A stretch of 64,000 bases of DNA from Ianthella basta (taxonomy: Eukaryota > Porifera > Demospongiae > Verongiida > Ianthellidae), in contig OZ025890.1 of the NCBI GenBank assembly GCA_964019415.1, positions 3,874,553 to 3,938,552 of the forward strand, read 5' to 3'. Shown here one piece after another: positions 9,705-20,500 of the stretch. The notes below the pieces were generated by a model that was not told where the DNA came from, searched no databases, and was given only the letters and a program-made list of their open reading frames with translations. Position 1 is the stretch's first letter; each line of letters starts with the position of its first letter. Made by a program: the position numbers and the translations under genes.

Positions 9705-10913
9705 CTTTGAAGTCACTGCTGGCTGATCTCTCAACTGTTGGATATTGGCTTGTTGTGCTCGAATGGCTGCATCCTTCTCCCTCAATGCCTCATCCTTCTC
9801 AGCGAATACTACTTCGTTTGCACGTATTACCTCATCTAGGTGCCAAAGTGCCTTGTCTTTCCCACTAATGACCTCATCTTTCCCCTTTATAACTTCATCC
9901 TTCTCCTTCAAGGCATCCTGCAATGCCTCATCCTTCTGTCTGCATTCTTCCTCCTTGGCTGACAACTGCTGGCGAAGGTGTTCAAGAAGAACAGCAACAT
10001 GGCTGTCTCCTGGGAGCGATGACTCTATACGTCTCAGCTCTCTCACCAACATCACACTGGAGGGACGCTTGCTTGGCTGGTCCTGCAGACACTGTGTGAC
10101 AGTGGGGAGAAACAGCTGCTTCTCTTGTGCAGTGAACATTGCAACATAACGTTCACGACGCTGGAGTTCGGTCAGACCAATAACCTGGTCTCCTTCATAT
10201 CTCTTTGGAGAACCAGGGTTGGGCCACTCGTGGGTCAGAGTAGAGAGGATGATGTTGCCAAAGGAGAAGATGTCCAACTTCTCATCGTACCGAGGAGGAT
10301 CATGGAGAGCCTCAGGAGCCATGAATGCCAACGTGCCCTTTATGGATGACCTGCGGCTGAGGGCACATGGGTTGATGGCTCGACTCATGCCAAAATCGCT
10401 CACCTTGGTCACGAAAGAGACCACATTCAACAATACGTTGTTGGTACTCAAGTCGTGATGGACGAGAGGCGGGTTCTGGCTGCGGAGATAGGCAAGCGCT
10501 TGGGTCACCTGACGGAGGACGAGCGCTTTGAGGTTGAGGGGGAACTCCTCCTTGCTGTGATCCTCCAAGTGCATGCGAAGACTGGTGTCCATCTTCTCCA
10601 TGACGAGAACTGGTAAGCGAGAGCTGCGCTCAAAGTACACTCCAAGGAACTGAACAACTCCTGGATGACGCAGCTTCGACCACGTTAGGCATTCCGCCTC
10701 GAAGTTGCCGATCAGTTTCGCTACTCCTCCGGGCGACTGGTCTTCGAGCAGGATTTCATGAAGACGTTTTGCCGCACAGACAGTTCCAATCCATTCTACT
10801 TCATACACGGTAGCGTCAGCCCCTCTCCCGAGTTTGGTGTCTGTAAACGTCACGTTCTCAATGAGCAGGCCGGGGAACCTGGAGCTCAAAGATGGACGTA
10901 CCCTTTCCGACAT
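9705..10913 (-). CDS. TKL-like protein kinase with charged coiled-coil tail
   Basis: 403 codons run from the ATG at 10913 to an AAG-GTGAGC splice donor at 9705, so the protein probably continues in further exons. Residues about 22-295 form a kinase domain: glycine loop GRGADATV (29-36), lysine K49 in CAAKR, HHDLSTNN (152-159) with the catalytic Asp at 154, DFG at 173-175, APE at 199-201. HRD is changed to HHD, making it a non-RD kinase. The style (VYEVEW, LRHPGVVQFLG) is tyrosine-kinase-like. Residues 310-395 are Glu/Lys/Asp-rich with repeats such as KEKDEVIKGKDEVISGKD, predicted coiled coil. It acts presumably as a cytosolic signalling Ser/Thr kinase; no ligand domain is visible. Such kinases are numerous in sponges. 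A second partial copy is at 1-776. Confidence 0.9.
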
Positions 10914-10954
10914 CTTTAGCTAGTAAACAATCACGTGCATCTGGCTGGGCCTCA

Positions 10955-10987
10955 AGTAAACGCCCGCTTGCCTGTAGGCGTTTACTT
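10955..10987. promoter_or_regulatory. Inverted repeat upstream of kinase start (copy 2)
   Basis: Same 11-bp stem palindrome as at 818-850, conserved as part of the duplicated block. Confidence 0.5.
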
Positions 10988-11192
10988 TGGACGGTCTAGC
11001 AAGCCAGACTAACCTGCATCGCGCTGCTAGCTGACTGTGCAGCCCTAGCAGTGCTGTGATGGCAGATTAAGGTCAGCCTTGTGTACAGCTAGCTACCTTC
11101 CATTATTTAGCTAGCTACACCTCTCCCTCTCACCCACCTCTCCTTCCCTCTCCATAGCTAGCTATCACCCTCTCATTGAAGGTAGCGTACGA

Positions 11193-11616
11193 AACCAATT
11201 ATCGACCGGTACCAATTATCGACCAGTAGTCACGGCTGTTCGCATAATACCTGAACCATCCGCGGAGATGTACAATAGTTCGCGGACGTTTACGGAACCA
11301 TAAACAGAGTGAGAGACATTTGCGCGTGGATAGAAGGCTTCCCTTAGACTCTGGTAAGCGTTAGCCGCTCGTTTTAAGAAAGGGAAGACTAGTACCTCTT
11401 TACAAGAAAATCATAGCTGCGCGAACGGGCGCAAGAATAGACGTGTGCGCATCTTACCTGAATGCTTTGCAGCTCGCGAACGGCACCAGCCTTCCTCTCG
11501 AAATGCACTACACAGACTTGGCACACCTTGCTCTGCATTCCTGGCAAGTCCTAGGTTGCAGTTTTTTGCGAAGCGAAGTTACTAAACGATTTGTGAGAAC
11601 CGGTCGATAATTGGTA
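11193..11616. mobile_element. MITE-like element with ACCAATTATCGACCGG terminal inverted repeats
   Basis: ACCAATTATCGACCGG occurs at 11193-11208 and again, shifted, at about 11210. Its reverse complement ACCGGTCGATAATTGGT ends at about 11615. The roughly 390-bp interior has no ORF. It is probably a non-autonomous DNA transposon. Confidence 0.6.
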
Positions 11617-11644
11617 GTAGGCTTTTCAACTAGAGGGTGCCATT

Positions 11645-12457
11645 TTGTTTATACTATTATTATTAATAATAATTATTTTAAGTGCACCGTGTTGTATAAT
11701 ACAAACACTAGGGTGTCAGCCCCATGCAGCACTATAATATAATTGAATGTAACAATGTCAAAAGAATCACAATGGGCATAGTTCTTTAAGAGCAGCTTGT
11801 CCTTTTCTGCCACATCCTCTGCAGCGCCTTCCGCACTCCTCCATCTCTGCATGCCTCCTCCAGTACCCATATCACCCTCTCGTCATCCTTCATGCTCTCC
11901 CATCCCACCACTATCTCATTCATCAGCCTTGCCATTTCTCTCCTCTCTTCTGCCACAAATACACACCGGCACACAAAGTGCTTGACATCTTCCACTTCAC
12001 CATTGTCACAGTTCTTACAAAGTCGTTCACCCCTACTTAACCCACACCATCTGCCAGTTTCTACCCTTAATTCTGCTGTTCCCCCTCGTAGTTTCACATT
12101 CATCCTCCTTTGCATCTTACACTCTATCTCCACACACCGCACCTTGCATTCGGCATCTATTAAACTCCTAATCACTTCCAGCTTTGGCCGTTCCCTAGCT
12201 GCTTCCCTCCATACTTCTTTCACTTCCCTCCATGCTATGTCCTTCAACACCTGCTTTACTTCTTTCAATGTCAACCCACTCACGGCCTCGGCATCTAACC
12301 CCTTCCATTTGAACCTCACCAAACTTTGTTGCAACTCTTTCACCCACCGCACTTTACACCCTACTTCCAAGGCTTCAAGCATCACAACTTTCAATAACCT
12401 ACCATCAGTCATCCTCATCACCTGCACCCAGAACTCGATACTTCTCTTCATTGGCAT
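11645..12457 (-). mobile_element. LINE 3' fragment (reverse transcriptase C-terminal region)
   Basis: A 223-codon frame (12457-11786) encodes the ORF2 C-terminus of the same LINE family as 3780-4350: RGGTAELRVETGRW, a CKNC...HFVCRC cysteine/histidine cluster, and a tail ending ALQRMWQKR. Upstream residues (VMLEALEVGCKVRWVKEL) look like the linker after the RT domain. The minus-strand 3' end runs into TAA/TTA repeats at 11651-11675. It is 5'-truncated and lacks RT and endonuclease. Confidence 0.8.
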
Positions 12458-12574
12458 TATTTGAGCAGAACAGCGCCATGTTGTTCAAAGGTACACGAGG
12501 AATTTGGAATGGGAATGGGTTTGGGCGCTTGTTGGGACGGTCTAGCGGACTAGAGTAATTTTTGTAGTGAGTCC

Positions 12575-13000
12575 ATGATGGAGGAAAATCCTGGCTCTAG
12601 CTCTGAACTGCCAGGTACTTCCTTACGCGGCAGGTAGAGGGAAATGCCTTCCTCAAACCGTAGGCGGTGGCGAAGTCCTTCGTCAGACAGGGGGCATCAT
12701 CGAAGTCCTTCCTCAGACAGGAGGCAGAAGCGAAGTCCTTTTTCAGACAGGAGGAGGAAGAGAAGTCCTTCGTTAGACAGGGTGCATCGTCGAAGTCCTT
12801 CCTCAGACAGGAGGCAGAAGCGAAGTCTTTCCTCAGACAGGAGGCGGGAGCGAAGTCCTTCCTCAGACAAGGAGCGACAGAGAAATCCGTCCACTGAGCC
12901 ATTGCCAGCACAGGCACCATTCCGTGGCCCGCCCTCCCTCCCGGACGTTTCTTTAGCTTCAGCAAGCCCTTCTCTAGTGAGACCACACTTAAGTGCTTAA
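12575..13000 (+). CDS. RS-repeat (arginine/serine) exon
   Basis: After an ATG at 12575, a possible mini-intron (12634-12667), and then in the same frame from 12644, about eight copies of a 10-residue unit of the form RSPSSDRRxK are encoded by a 30-bp minisatellite. The unit resembles the RS domains of splicing regulators. A possible donor CTA-GTGAGA lies at 12974. Downstream exons at 13205-14079 may belong to the same gene. I do not recognise an orthologue. Other frames of the minisatellite are also open, so coding is not proven. Confidence 0.45.
12668..12890. repeat. 30-bp minisatellite
   Basis: Units built around GAAGTCCTTCCTCAGACAGG repeat about 7.5 times with 85-95% identity. The unit length is a multiple of three and keeps all frames largely open. 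Confidence 0.9.
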
Positions 13001-13204
13001 GCATACATCTTTGTTGGCCACTCCATAATGTTGGCATGCCAGTTTACCAGTAATTTCCCTCAAGGTTTGTACTGCTTATATGAAATTAAAGAATTCGCTT
13101 CAGTGGCACTTGAACTGTGCATGCTAGTGTGAAAGGGGGTATGTTCCTTGTGCCAGCTTGCATTGTGATTTCATTGTTCATTTCATGTATGCCTGTTGGT
13201 TGCA

Positions 13205-14079
13205 GTGACACCTATCTATGCAGCCCTTCCCATCAGTCCTGTTAACCCAACTTACCTTTGGTATAACCTCTGCAGGCTCCTTGTATGGCTAAATGGAGAA
13301 TGGTCCGTGGCTACTTCATGGTTGATGCCAGAACATATTTTGACACTTTTCGCCATGACACTTTGGAACCACTGGCTAAGGTCTTGCAAGTGTTGCCTAA
13401 AGATGTGACTGGGGATGAGAAAACGGAGATCATCCAAAGTTTGCTCGTGATTTTCAGTTCTATGTTCCTGATGTGCTGACAGATCTTGACAAGTGCTCAA
13501 CCAGTGCGGAAAGAAAATTGCAGGCTGCGTTGTTAATTCCTTTGGCTGGCATTTGCTCTTTTGCCCGAGTATTAAGTGGAGGTACAGTCAAGTTTAAATA
13601 CTGTTTGGAACCAGTAGTGTGTTCAGTTTACTCCCCTGGACAACACAGTGCGTGCACCTTCCAATACTCAGATATTGAAATGGTACAGGTGATGTCACTT
13701 CCCAGTTCACAAGAAGGGAACTTTTTCAAGAAAATGGTTGCCTTGGTTGAGCTGAAGTTCGGACATTTCACACAAGTAAAGAGTGATCACTTTGCGCAGT
13801 TATTTCAAATGCATGCAGCTGCCCTGGCTCTGAAATCAGGCTTGTGGAATGGCCGCCTTCTTTGTTGCATTGCAAGTTTGACTGATTGGCATTTATTCCT
13901 TCTTGAAGTGTGTACTCGTTGATCTGGAAACACCTGTTTTGTCGTCAACATGTATCGTAAATTTTCCTTTGGCAGCTTTGATTATGCTAACCTCCCTGTT
14001 CACCGTCTTGAGGGATTTTACGCTGACTTGATTGTGGGTGTCGCCAAATTGATAACATCACACGTAATGCAGATGTAGT
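13205..14079 (+). pseudogene. Frameshifted gene with nuclease-like segment
   Basis: Open stretches at 13285-13440 (MAKWRMVRGYFMVDARTYFD...) and 13440-13922 (FYVPDVLTDLDKC...VALVELKFGHF) read as one protein only if the frame changes near 13440. A last exon after TTTGGCAG (13975-14079) reads FDYANLPVHRLEGFYADLI. The E-x-K of VALVELK, followed by a helical HFAQLFQMHAAALAL, resembles PD-(D/E)XK nuclease-fold proteins, including Crinkler-like proteins, but this is weak. It could be a mobile-element gene, a pseudogene, or a gene with an unmodelled intron. Confidence 0.35.
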
Positions 14080-14960
14080 GTACAGTGTCATTTATTACAT
14101 GGTGTATAGAATTATTCATCACCTACCTATTGTATGTATGCCCATAACAGTATATATATTTTTTGTATTGTCTAAATATTGTGTATGTTATACGTACATT
14201 TCACTTTTAAGTATAATTATACGTATCGCAACTTGCACTGTATTAACATACATGCGTGTCTTATGTATCGTCTTATGGTAGCTAGCTGCACCATGTACCA
14301 CCGAAACAAGCAGCTATACACGTCTACACTTTCTTCCGATATGCCATACGTAAATACCTCACTGGCCAGGCAGCAAAAGACTCTGACCATTAGCATGGCC
14401 TTGATTCCAGGCTAGTATAGTGCTGCACGTAATAACGGTATGGCCGACAGATTATGCCTCCCTTATATGCCGTATTCGTTCTGTTTACATAGCTGCCCGC
14501 AGGCTTTCCTATTAAGCAGGCAGTCTAGGAAAAGCGGAATGATTTGAAGCACCAGCACCACCAAGCCCAGTGCATGACGATCCCTATACACGCAAAACAA
14601 TCTATCACGTTTGCTCATATGGGTGTGGTCTAAATGGCACAGACACATAATAGATTCTTTCTTCATGCAGAAGACCTTCAACTATGTGAAACTTCTTTCT
14701 ATTTTGATGGGCAATGAGATCCATCATTGTACAAATTGAAACAATCTTACCACAATGCAATCAAATGCTCACAATACAATTATAGCCTACACAATTATCA
14801 CAGCAATAACATTGATCAATTTCCCACCTCTAAATACTGATACAGTTGAACGTGCACCAACATACATACACATGTATACCAAAATGCATGCATGCATGCA
14901 ATGGGATAGGGTTCAAGAGTAAACGCTAAGCAATAAATGTACATCACCAAACGCCTTCAG
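14080..14960. other. Intergenic stretch
   Basis: AT-rich, with no recognised gene. It includes the 3' flank of the AIP gene on the minus strand and short ATGCATGC repeats near 14884. Confidence 0.5.
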
Positions 14961-16818
14961 TCAGTTTGCTCCAAACAAGTTAGCATTTCTCATTCGCACC
15001 TTCTCCCTGTCCCTACTTTCCTTCATTTTCTGCTCCAGCTGCTGGAGTTCTTTCTGAACACTTGCACTGAGAGTTGGATCCAGTTCCACAACTCTAGCAA
15101 AGTCAGTCTTCGCCTCAACCTCATTCCAACTGCATGCGTGTGCCTTCCCCCTTCGAAATAATGCTTTCAAATTGTTTGGATCATATTCCAGTGCAGAGGT
15201 TGTGTGGCGAATCACCTCTGCATAGTCCTGGGCTAAGAGCTTACATTGTGCGTAGTTTAGCAGTAAGGGCAAACGGATGTCCTGCAGTTTCTTCCACTCA
15301 GGTGTGTTTGGAAGTTCCATTGTAGTCAACCCTTCAAGACAACCAAGTGCTTCACAGTACTTCTCTCCAGCTTCTGTGTGTTGCCCTTGCTTGTACAAGG
15401 CATTGCCATCTGCCTTGAGTTTAGGTACAAGTGCCAGCTTCTCTTCAGTAGTTAGCTGCCACACTTGCTGTTGATAGTCACCTGGGCTCTCTACATTCAG
15501 TACTTCACATTCAAAGACAAGAGGGGACCTGTCTGCTACAATAGAGTCTAGGTCGGAGTGACCAGTGCCCATTGTCATAGCAGCAAAGCCACACCGGTGG
15601 TCATGGGAGTGGTCCACTTCCTCTCCTATATAAGGTGTGGGTGGGACATTGCAATATGATGTACACATTTGATCATGAATAAAAGGGTAAGAAGCACACG
15701 ACGTCTTGCTTAAAGTGGTGAATGAGTAAACCACCAAATGAATTAACTTCACGTGTAATGCTTAGTAAGTTCTACAGATTCTGACTCGGTCTGTCACACA
15801 AGTGTCAACTGTGTGCCATGCGTGTAATCTCCTAGTTGCTCACAGAAGGCAAACACTTTGAGTATATAGAATGCCATTTCCAGGCAGTCATTTACGCACA
15901 CACCTCTAACCACATATTACCCTATAACAACATAGTGACAATGAAAGTGGATCATTTAGTTGTATGCTGCCCACCTCTCTGCCTCTTTGCCATCTGTCTG
16001 AGGACCTTTGACACTGTACCATATTCCATGACATGCTATACAAAGAGATAAGCAGTGCAAACTATACGATGGGTTGTGACAAATGGCAAGTGTACACAGT
16101 CTACAAGACAACTACGATACTGTTGCACAGTACTGATACTGCACTTCTTCAGTCCTCCTCCCATAGACTGTATTAATTTGGGCGCTGCACTAAACTCATC
16201 ATGCCCTTACCTTGTATGCACAGCCAAACCTCGCTACCTCCCCCACTGCCATGCTCTTGACCATGTCCTCCCAAATTGGAACCTTGAACTCCCGGCCAAT
16301 TAGCAGCTCAAATGGCTCCAAACCAAGCACTTGCGTGTCATCTACGAGCTGGTCTGCATCTGGGTCAGTGTCTTTTGGATCGGAAACCCGGAATGTCTTA
16401 AAGTGGAAGCTGACCTGTTCATAATAGCAAGGGAAAAGTAAATAGGTAGCTACCTAGCTACAGAGGGGTAGCTACAGTGGGTAAACAGCACTTGGCCCCA
16501 GAACTCCCCAACTCCCTGGGCCTCCTACCCCCTCTAACACACACAGAGACCTCCATTCACAGCCCTACATTACTTGAGTACGTCATAGACAACACCAGTG
16601 ACAAATGGACACTAGCTAGCTAGCTTGCTAGAGTGGAAACAAATTAAACATTGAGTTAAATGTAACCCAATACCTATTAGCTATGCTTTCTTGAAAAGTG
16701 GGAACGTAATTAACTCTTTTATTCCATTAACCTTTGTATTCTTTACATAATTCGGTCTAGGACCTTTCCCTCCTCTGACAATCTCCTTCCAAACTCCAGG
16801 AACAAGCTCCCATACCAT
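14961..16818 (-). CDS. AIP: AIP-like FKBP/TPR HSP90 co-chaperone
   Basis: Four exons: 16818-16747, 16414-16211, 16035-15975, 15625-14961. Phases agree and the total is 333 aa (vertebrate AIP about 330). The N-terminal FKBP-like domain reads VRGGKGPRPNY, VSFHFKTFR, FELLIGREFKVPIWEDMV and HVMEYGTVSK; a GHSDLD stretch matches the AIP GHADLD. Three TPR motifs follow (about residues 180-310: LKADGNALYKQG, PLLLNYAQCKL, ALFRRGKAHA) and a charged C-terminal helix. AIP binds HSP90 through TPRs and chaperones AhR and other clients in the cytosol. Its ATG lies 62 bp from that of TBL2 on the other strand, suggesting a shared promoter. AIPL1 is a vertebrate paralogue, so AIP-like is the safest name. Confidence 0.92.
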
Positions 16819-16880
16819 GATCACGGGAACGCAACCGATAAAACGCAAACGTATGAAAAACGCGTGCGTTCATAGTCGGC
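16819..16880. promoter_or_regulatory. Bidirectional promoter/5' UTR, AIP-TBL2
   Basis: Only 62 bp separate the two divergent start codons. The interval is GC-richer with an ACGCGTGCGTT core. The two genes must share most of their proximal promoter, or one must start inside the other. Confidence 0.6.
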
Positions 16881-17416
16881 ATGGAACTACCTTTGCTAAT
16901 CGGTGCCTGCGCTGCTGTAGTTGCCGTCCTGTTGGTGGTTGTATTGGTGTTCTTGAAAGGAGGAGGGAAGGAGCAGTCGAAAGATGACGAGGGTGAGCAT
17001 GAACAGAGGTCTTCAGTGAAGAATGAACGCCTGCAAGTGGAGAAGAAGAAAGAAAGGAAGTTTGATAGATCTAGAAAGACATCCCACTCCTCCCACCCTC
17101 TCCTGGCGGCTGAGTTAAAGGGACATACCAGGACTATAGTAGATGTGGATTTTGATATTAATGGCAAGTATGTCATTACGGCATCTGAAGGTGAGGAGGC
17201 TGTGTGGTCATGTGACACACATGTGATCAGTTTTAGCACGGTCCGTTTGACATAGTACTATTGAGATAGCAAGGGTTTCTATTACTTGATTTAACATTGC
17301 ATGACTTGCTCCACAGCCCATAATCCTATTTGTAACAATGTCTGATACATTTCCTTCTCTGATGATTTACTGTGGCATGCACTGTGAAGGTGGCATAGTC
17401 ATACACACACACATAT

Positions 17417-17502
<86 letters not shown>

Positions 17503-20500
17503 TGCCCTCCGTTTTGATGGCCTTGCCACCCGATCTCTTGCACCCTGTGTAGATCGCTCCATTCGTCTATGGACTACAAAGGATCTCTTGGAGAAGGAGC
17601 ACAAGTACTTTAGGACCAATCTTGACTTTGACAGCCCCACCAAAGTCAAATTCAGCCCTGATGGAAAGTGAGTCCTTGGATACCTTGGAAAATGTATGAC
17701 TAGGAGTTTAGTGAATGTAGCAGTGTTTCAGTTAATGTGAGGAGTTCGTAGTACTACCTTTGTCAATGGCTATTTGTGCAAGTTAGCACCCACTGTTTCT
17801 GCCTATCTTTACTTTTCCACCTTCCTTCCCCCTCCACTACACCCCACTGCACCCAATGCACTCTTCTGCACTCTAACTGTACCTCACTGCACCCTACTGC
17901 ACTCTAACTGTACTCCACTGCACCCTTACCTCCCCAGAGCATTCATCATTGCCACAGATATGCACAACACCATTTCTGTGTACAAACTGAAGAAAGAAGC
18001 TGGAAAGGTGACTGCGGAGAAGGCTTTGGACTTTGAGCGGGTGAGGTGACATATAGAGTATTGCTTCTCTTCCAACCAACCCAACAGCCGTACTATTACG
18101 TTTAAGTTCTTCCATGGGCTTTGTCACCTTTTCAGTTGTATCCCACAACTCCTATACATCACTATCGTCTGATGTTGTGTGTAATCCTCCTCTTTCATGT
18201 CTCTCTCTTCCCTGTGCTAATGCAGCTGCACCAGAGTCCCATTATTGCCTTGGACATGGCCTCCAATGGCCGTTTCATCATGTCCTACTGCGAGCAGATG
18301 TTTGTGGTTTGGAGCTTGCGCGGGGAGAGCTATCAATCAGTGCTGACGCACATGTCTCCCAACACTTACGCCTTGGTGTCTCCGTGTGGGAAGTTCATTG
18401 CATGTACTGGTGAGTGCAGACTGTTTGGTATGTGTAATGAGACTATGTATCATAGCACAGTTGTAGACATCAGATAGGCATACAGTACTTTGAGTATTCC
18501 AACGGGTGCCAGCTGCGCCTCTTCTTGAATGGCCTTAATTGATTCTCGTATATGTAACCTACCATATATGTCCGTATAAAGGCCAGGCTCAAATAGAGGC
18601 TGGGGCTCGAATAGAAGCCATAGGTCCGAGCAGTGAATCTTTTATAGAGACCAGATTCACATTGAAGCTGGGTCTGGAATCCACACACTGGCACTCTGCA
18701 GCATCTGAGGTGCACGTTTTCTGTACAAATCGAATGCAGCGCAAGGCATGGTGACTTGCTGGAGTTTCTGCTGCAGTGGCAATGTCCAAGTCTGAAGAGA
18801 AGCGCACCACGTAGCTACTTCTTTCTGCAGCTATATAGGTATGGAGCGAACGTAGTGGAGCCATGAAAGAAGCCGCTGTGAGGGAGATGGGAGTCGCTGG
18901 ACGAAACTGATTTGTGAGCTTTGCAACTTTTGAGAACTAGCGCTTTCTCAGCGCATGCTGATCTCAACGGCAGCCATGTGTTATCAGAGATTTTATATAG
19001 GAAACATGGCTAGGAATCAGTTAATTTTGTACTGATTTTTAATAAAGGCCGGGCTCAAATAGAGCCCGGGTCAAAAACCTCATGAAAGAAGTAGAGGCCT
19101 GGGCCTCTATTCAGACATATACGGTATATGTATAGGACATTGCCTGTTTGTGTAGTGACAGTCTAAGTGAGACTTTATATCATGAACTTCCATTACTGAG
19201 CGCTCATTGGCTGTCACTTTTATAATTGTAGGGTTTACCCCTGATGTCAGGATATGGGAAGTTACTTTCACTCAGGATGGCAACTTTAAGCAGGTGACTC
19301 ATGTGATGGACCTGAAGGGTCACAATGCAGGAGTGCAGGGTGTGGCCTTCAGTGGAGATGGGAAGACTGCAGCTTCTGTGTCCAAGGATGGGACATGGAA
19401 AATGTGGAGTATTGATGGTTAGTGTGTATGTGCGTGTAGTGCACATGGTTGGTGTATGTAACTGACTGTGTATGTATCTGTTGGTGTGATTGGTGTGTTG
19501 TATGTGAGACAGTGTGACAGCATCTTTGCTGTGTATGTGCTATCCCTTTCACATGGACCCCCTAACCATGGTCTTACAAGGTCAAGTACCATGATCAGTA
19601 TTGCAATCTGACCATGTGTGGTGGGGCATTTCCCAAGTACCCATTGATATCCATCAGCATGGCAGCGTGAGCATCGCTAATAATCACTATAACTTTCATG
19701 AATACAGGAATGTGCATCGTACAATGCTGCTCATTTGTGTACTTAACTTGCAGCCAGGTATCACTATTACGATCCCATGCATCTACTTGCCGTACCTGTT
19801 GCCTATATATATCTATGCTAGGAGCTATGGCCACCAAGTTATGCTTGGTTGGTGTTTGGCACATGGTACAAGACCAGGTAAGGGCATCTGCTATTGACTA
19901 GTTGATGACCTACTCATATAGCTTTTATTAATTATTTGATCAACTTTTTTGCACCTGCGTTAGTTACCATAATTAACTAATCATAGTTTCTCACACCTGC
20001 ATTACTTAACGGCCTTAGCTAGTCGTTTTTTTCGCACCTGTTACTTAATGGCTTATCCTCCCTCTTGGCCTGGGGTGGTTAACACTAATGGGTCTTCCTC
20101 TCCTGACCCATTATGCCCCAAGGAGTATCCACTTCACCCAAGCCAATTCTGGGGAGGGGGGGGGGGGGGTATTGATTGACCTAGGAGTAGTAGTCAAGGG
20201 AGACCATGCACTAGCCCATGTTAGTCCACGTATTATATGTAGCCAATGGTGTATAGGGGGACGGGCGGTGTTGTTAGGGGCCAAGAGCCCAGCCCAGCTG
20301 ACACTCATGAGGTATACATCAACTACCTCTGGGTGTTCATAGGCCGACAGGATGTTACGCTGCGAAGAGCGTAGGTGACTTCATGGGCCACGGTATCCCA
20401 CTCAAAATCCCTCTTGCAATGCCCTTATCAGGAAGTGGCAGAGTCGCTGATCTGGATTGCCCTGAAAGGCCTCCTGCCAGACTGCTGCCTGCAGGGGGAT

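Noticed and set aside
9745..10149. 134-codon plus-strand ORF
   Set aside because: Antisense of the kinase coiled-coil tail.
11892..12464. 190-codon plus-strand ORF
   Set aside because: Antisense shadow of the LINE ORF2 fragment, which has recognisable zinc-knuckle residues on the minus strand.
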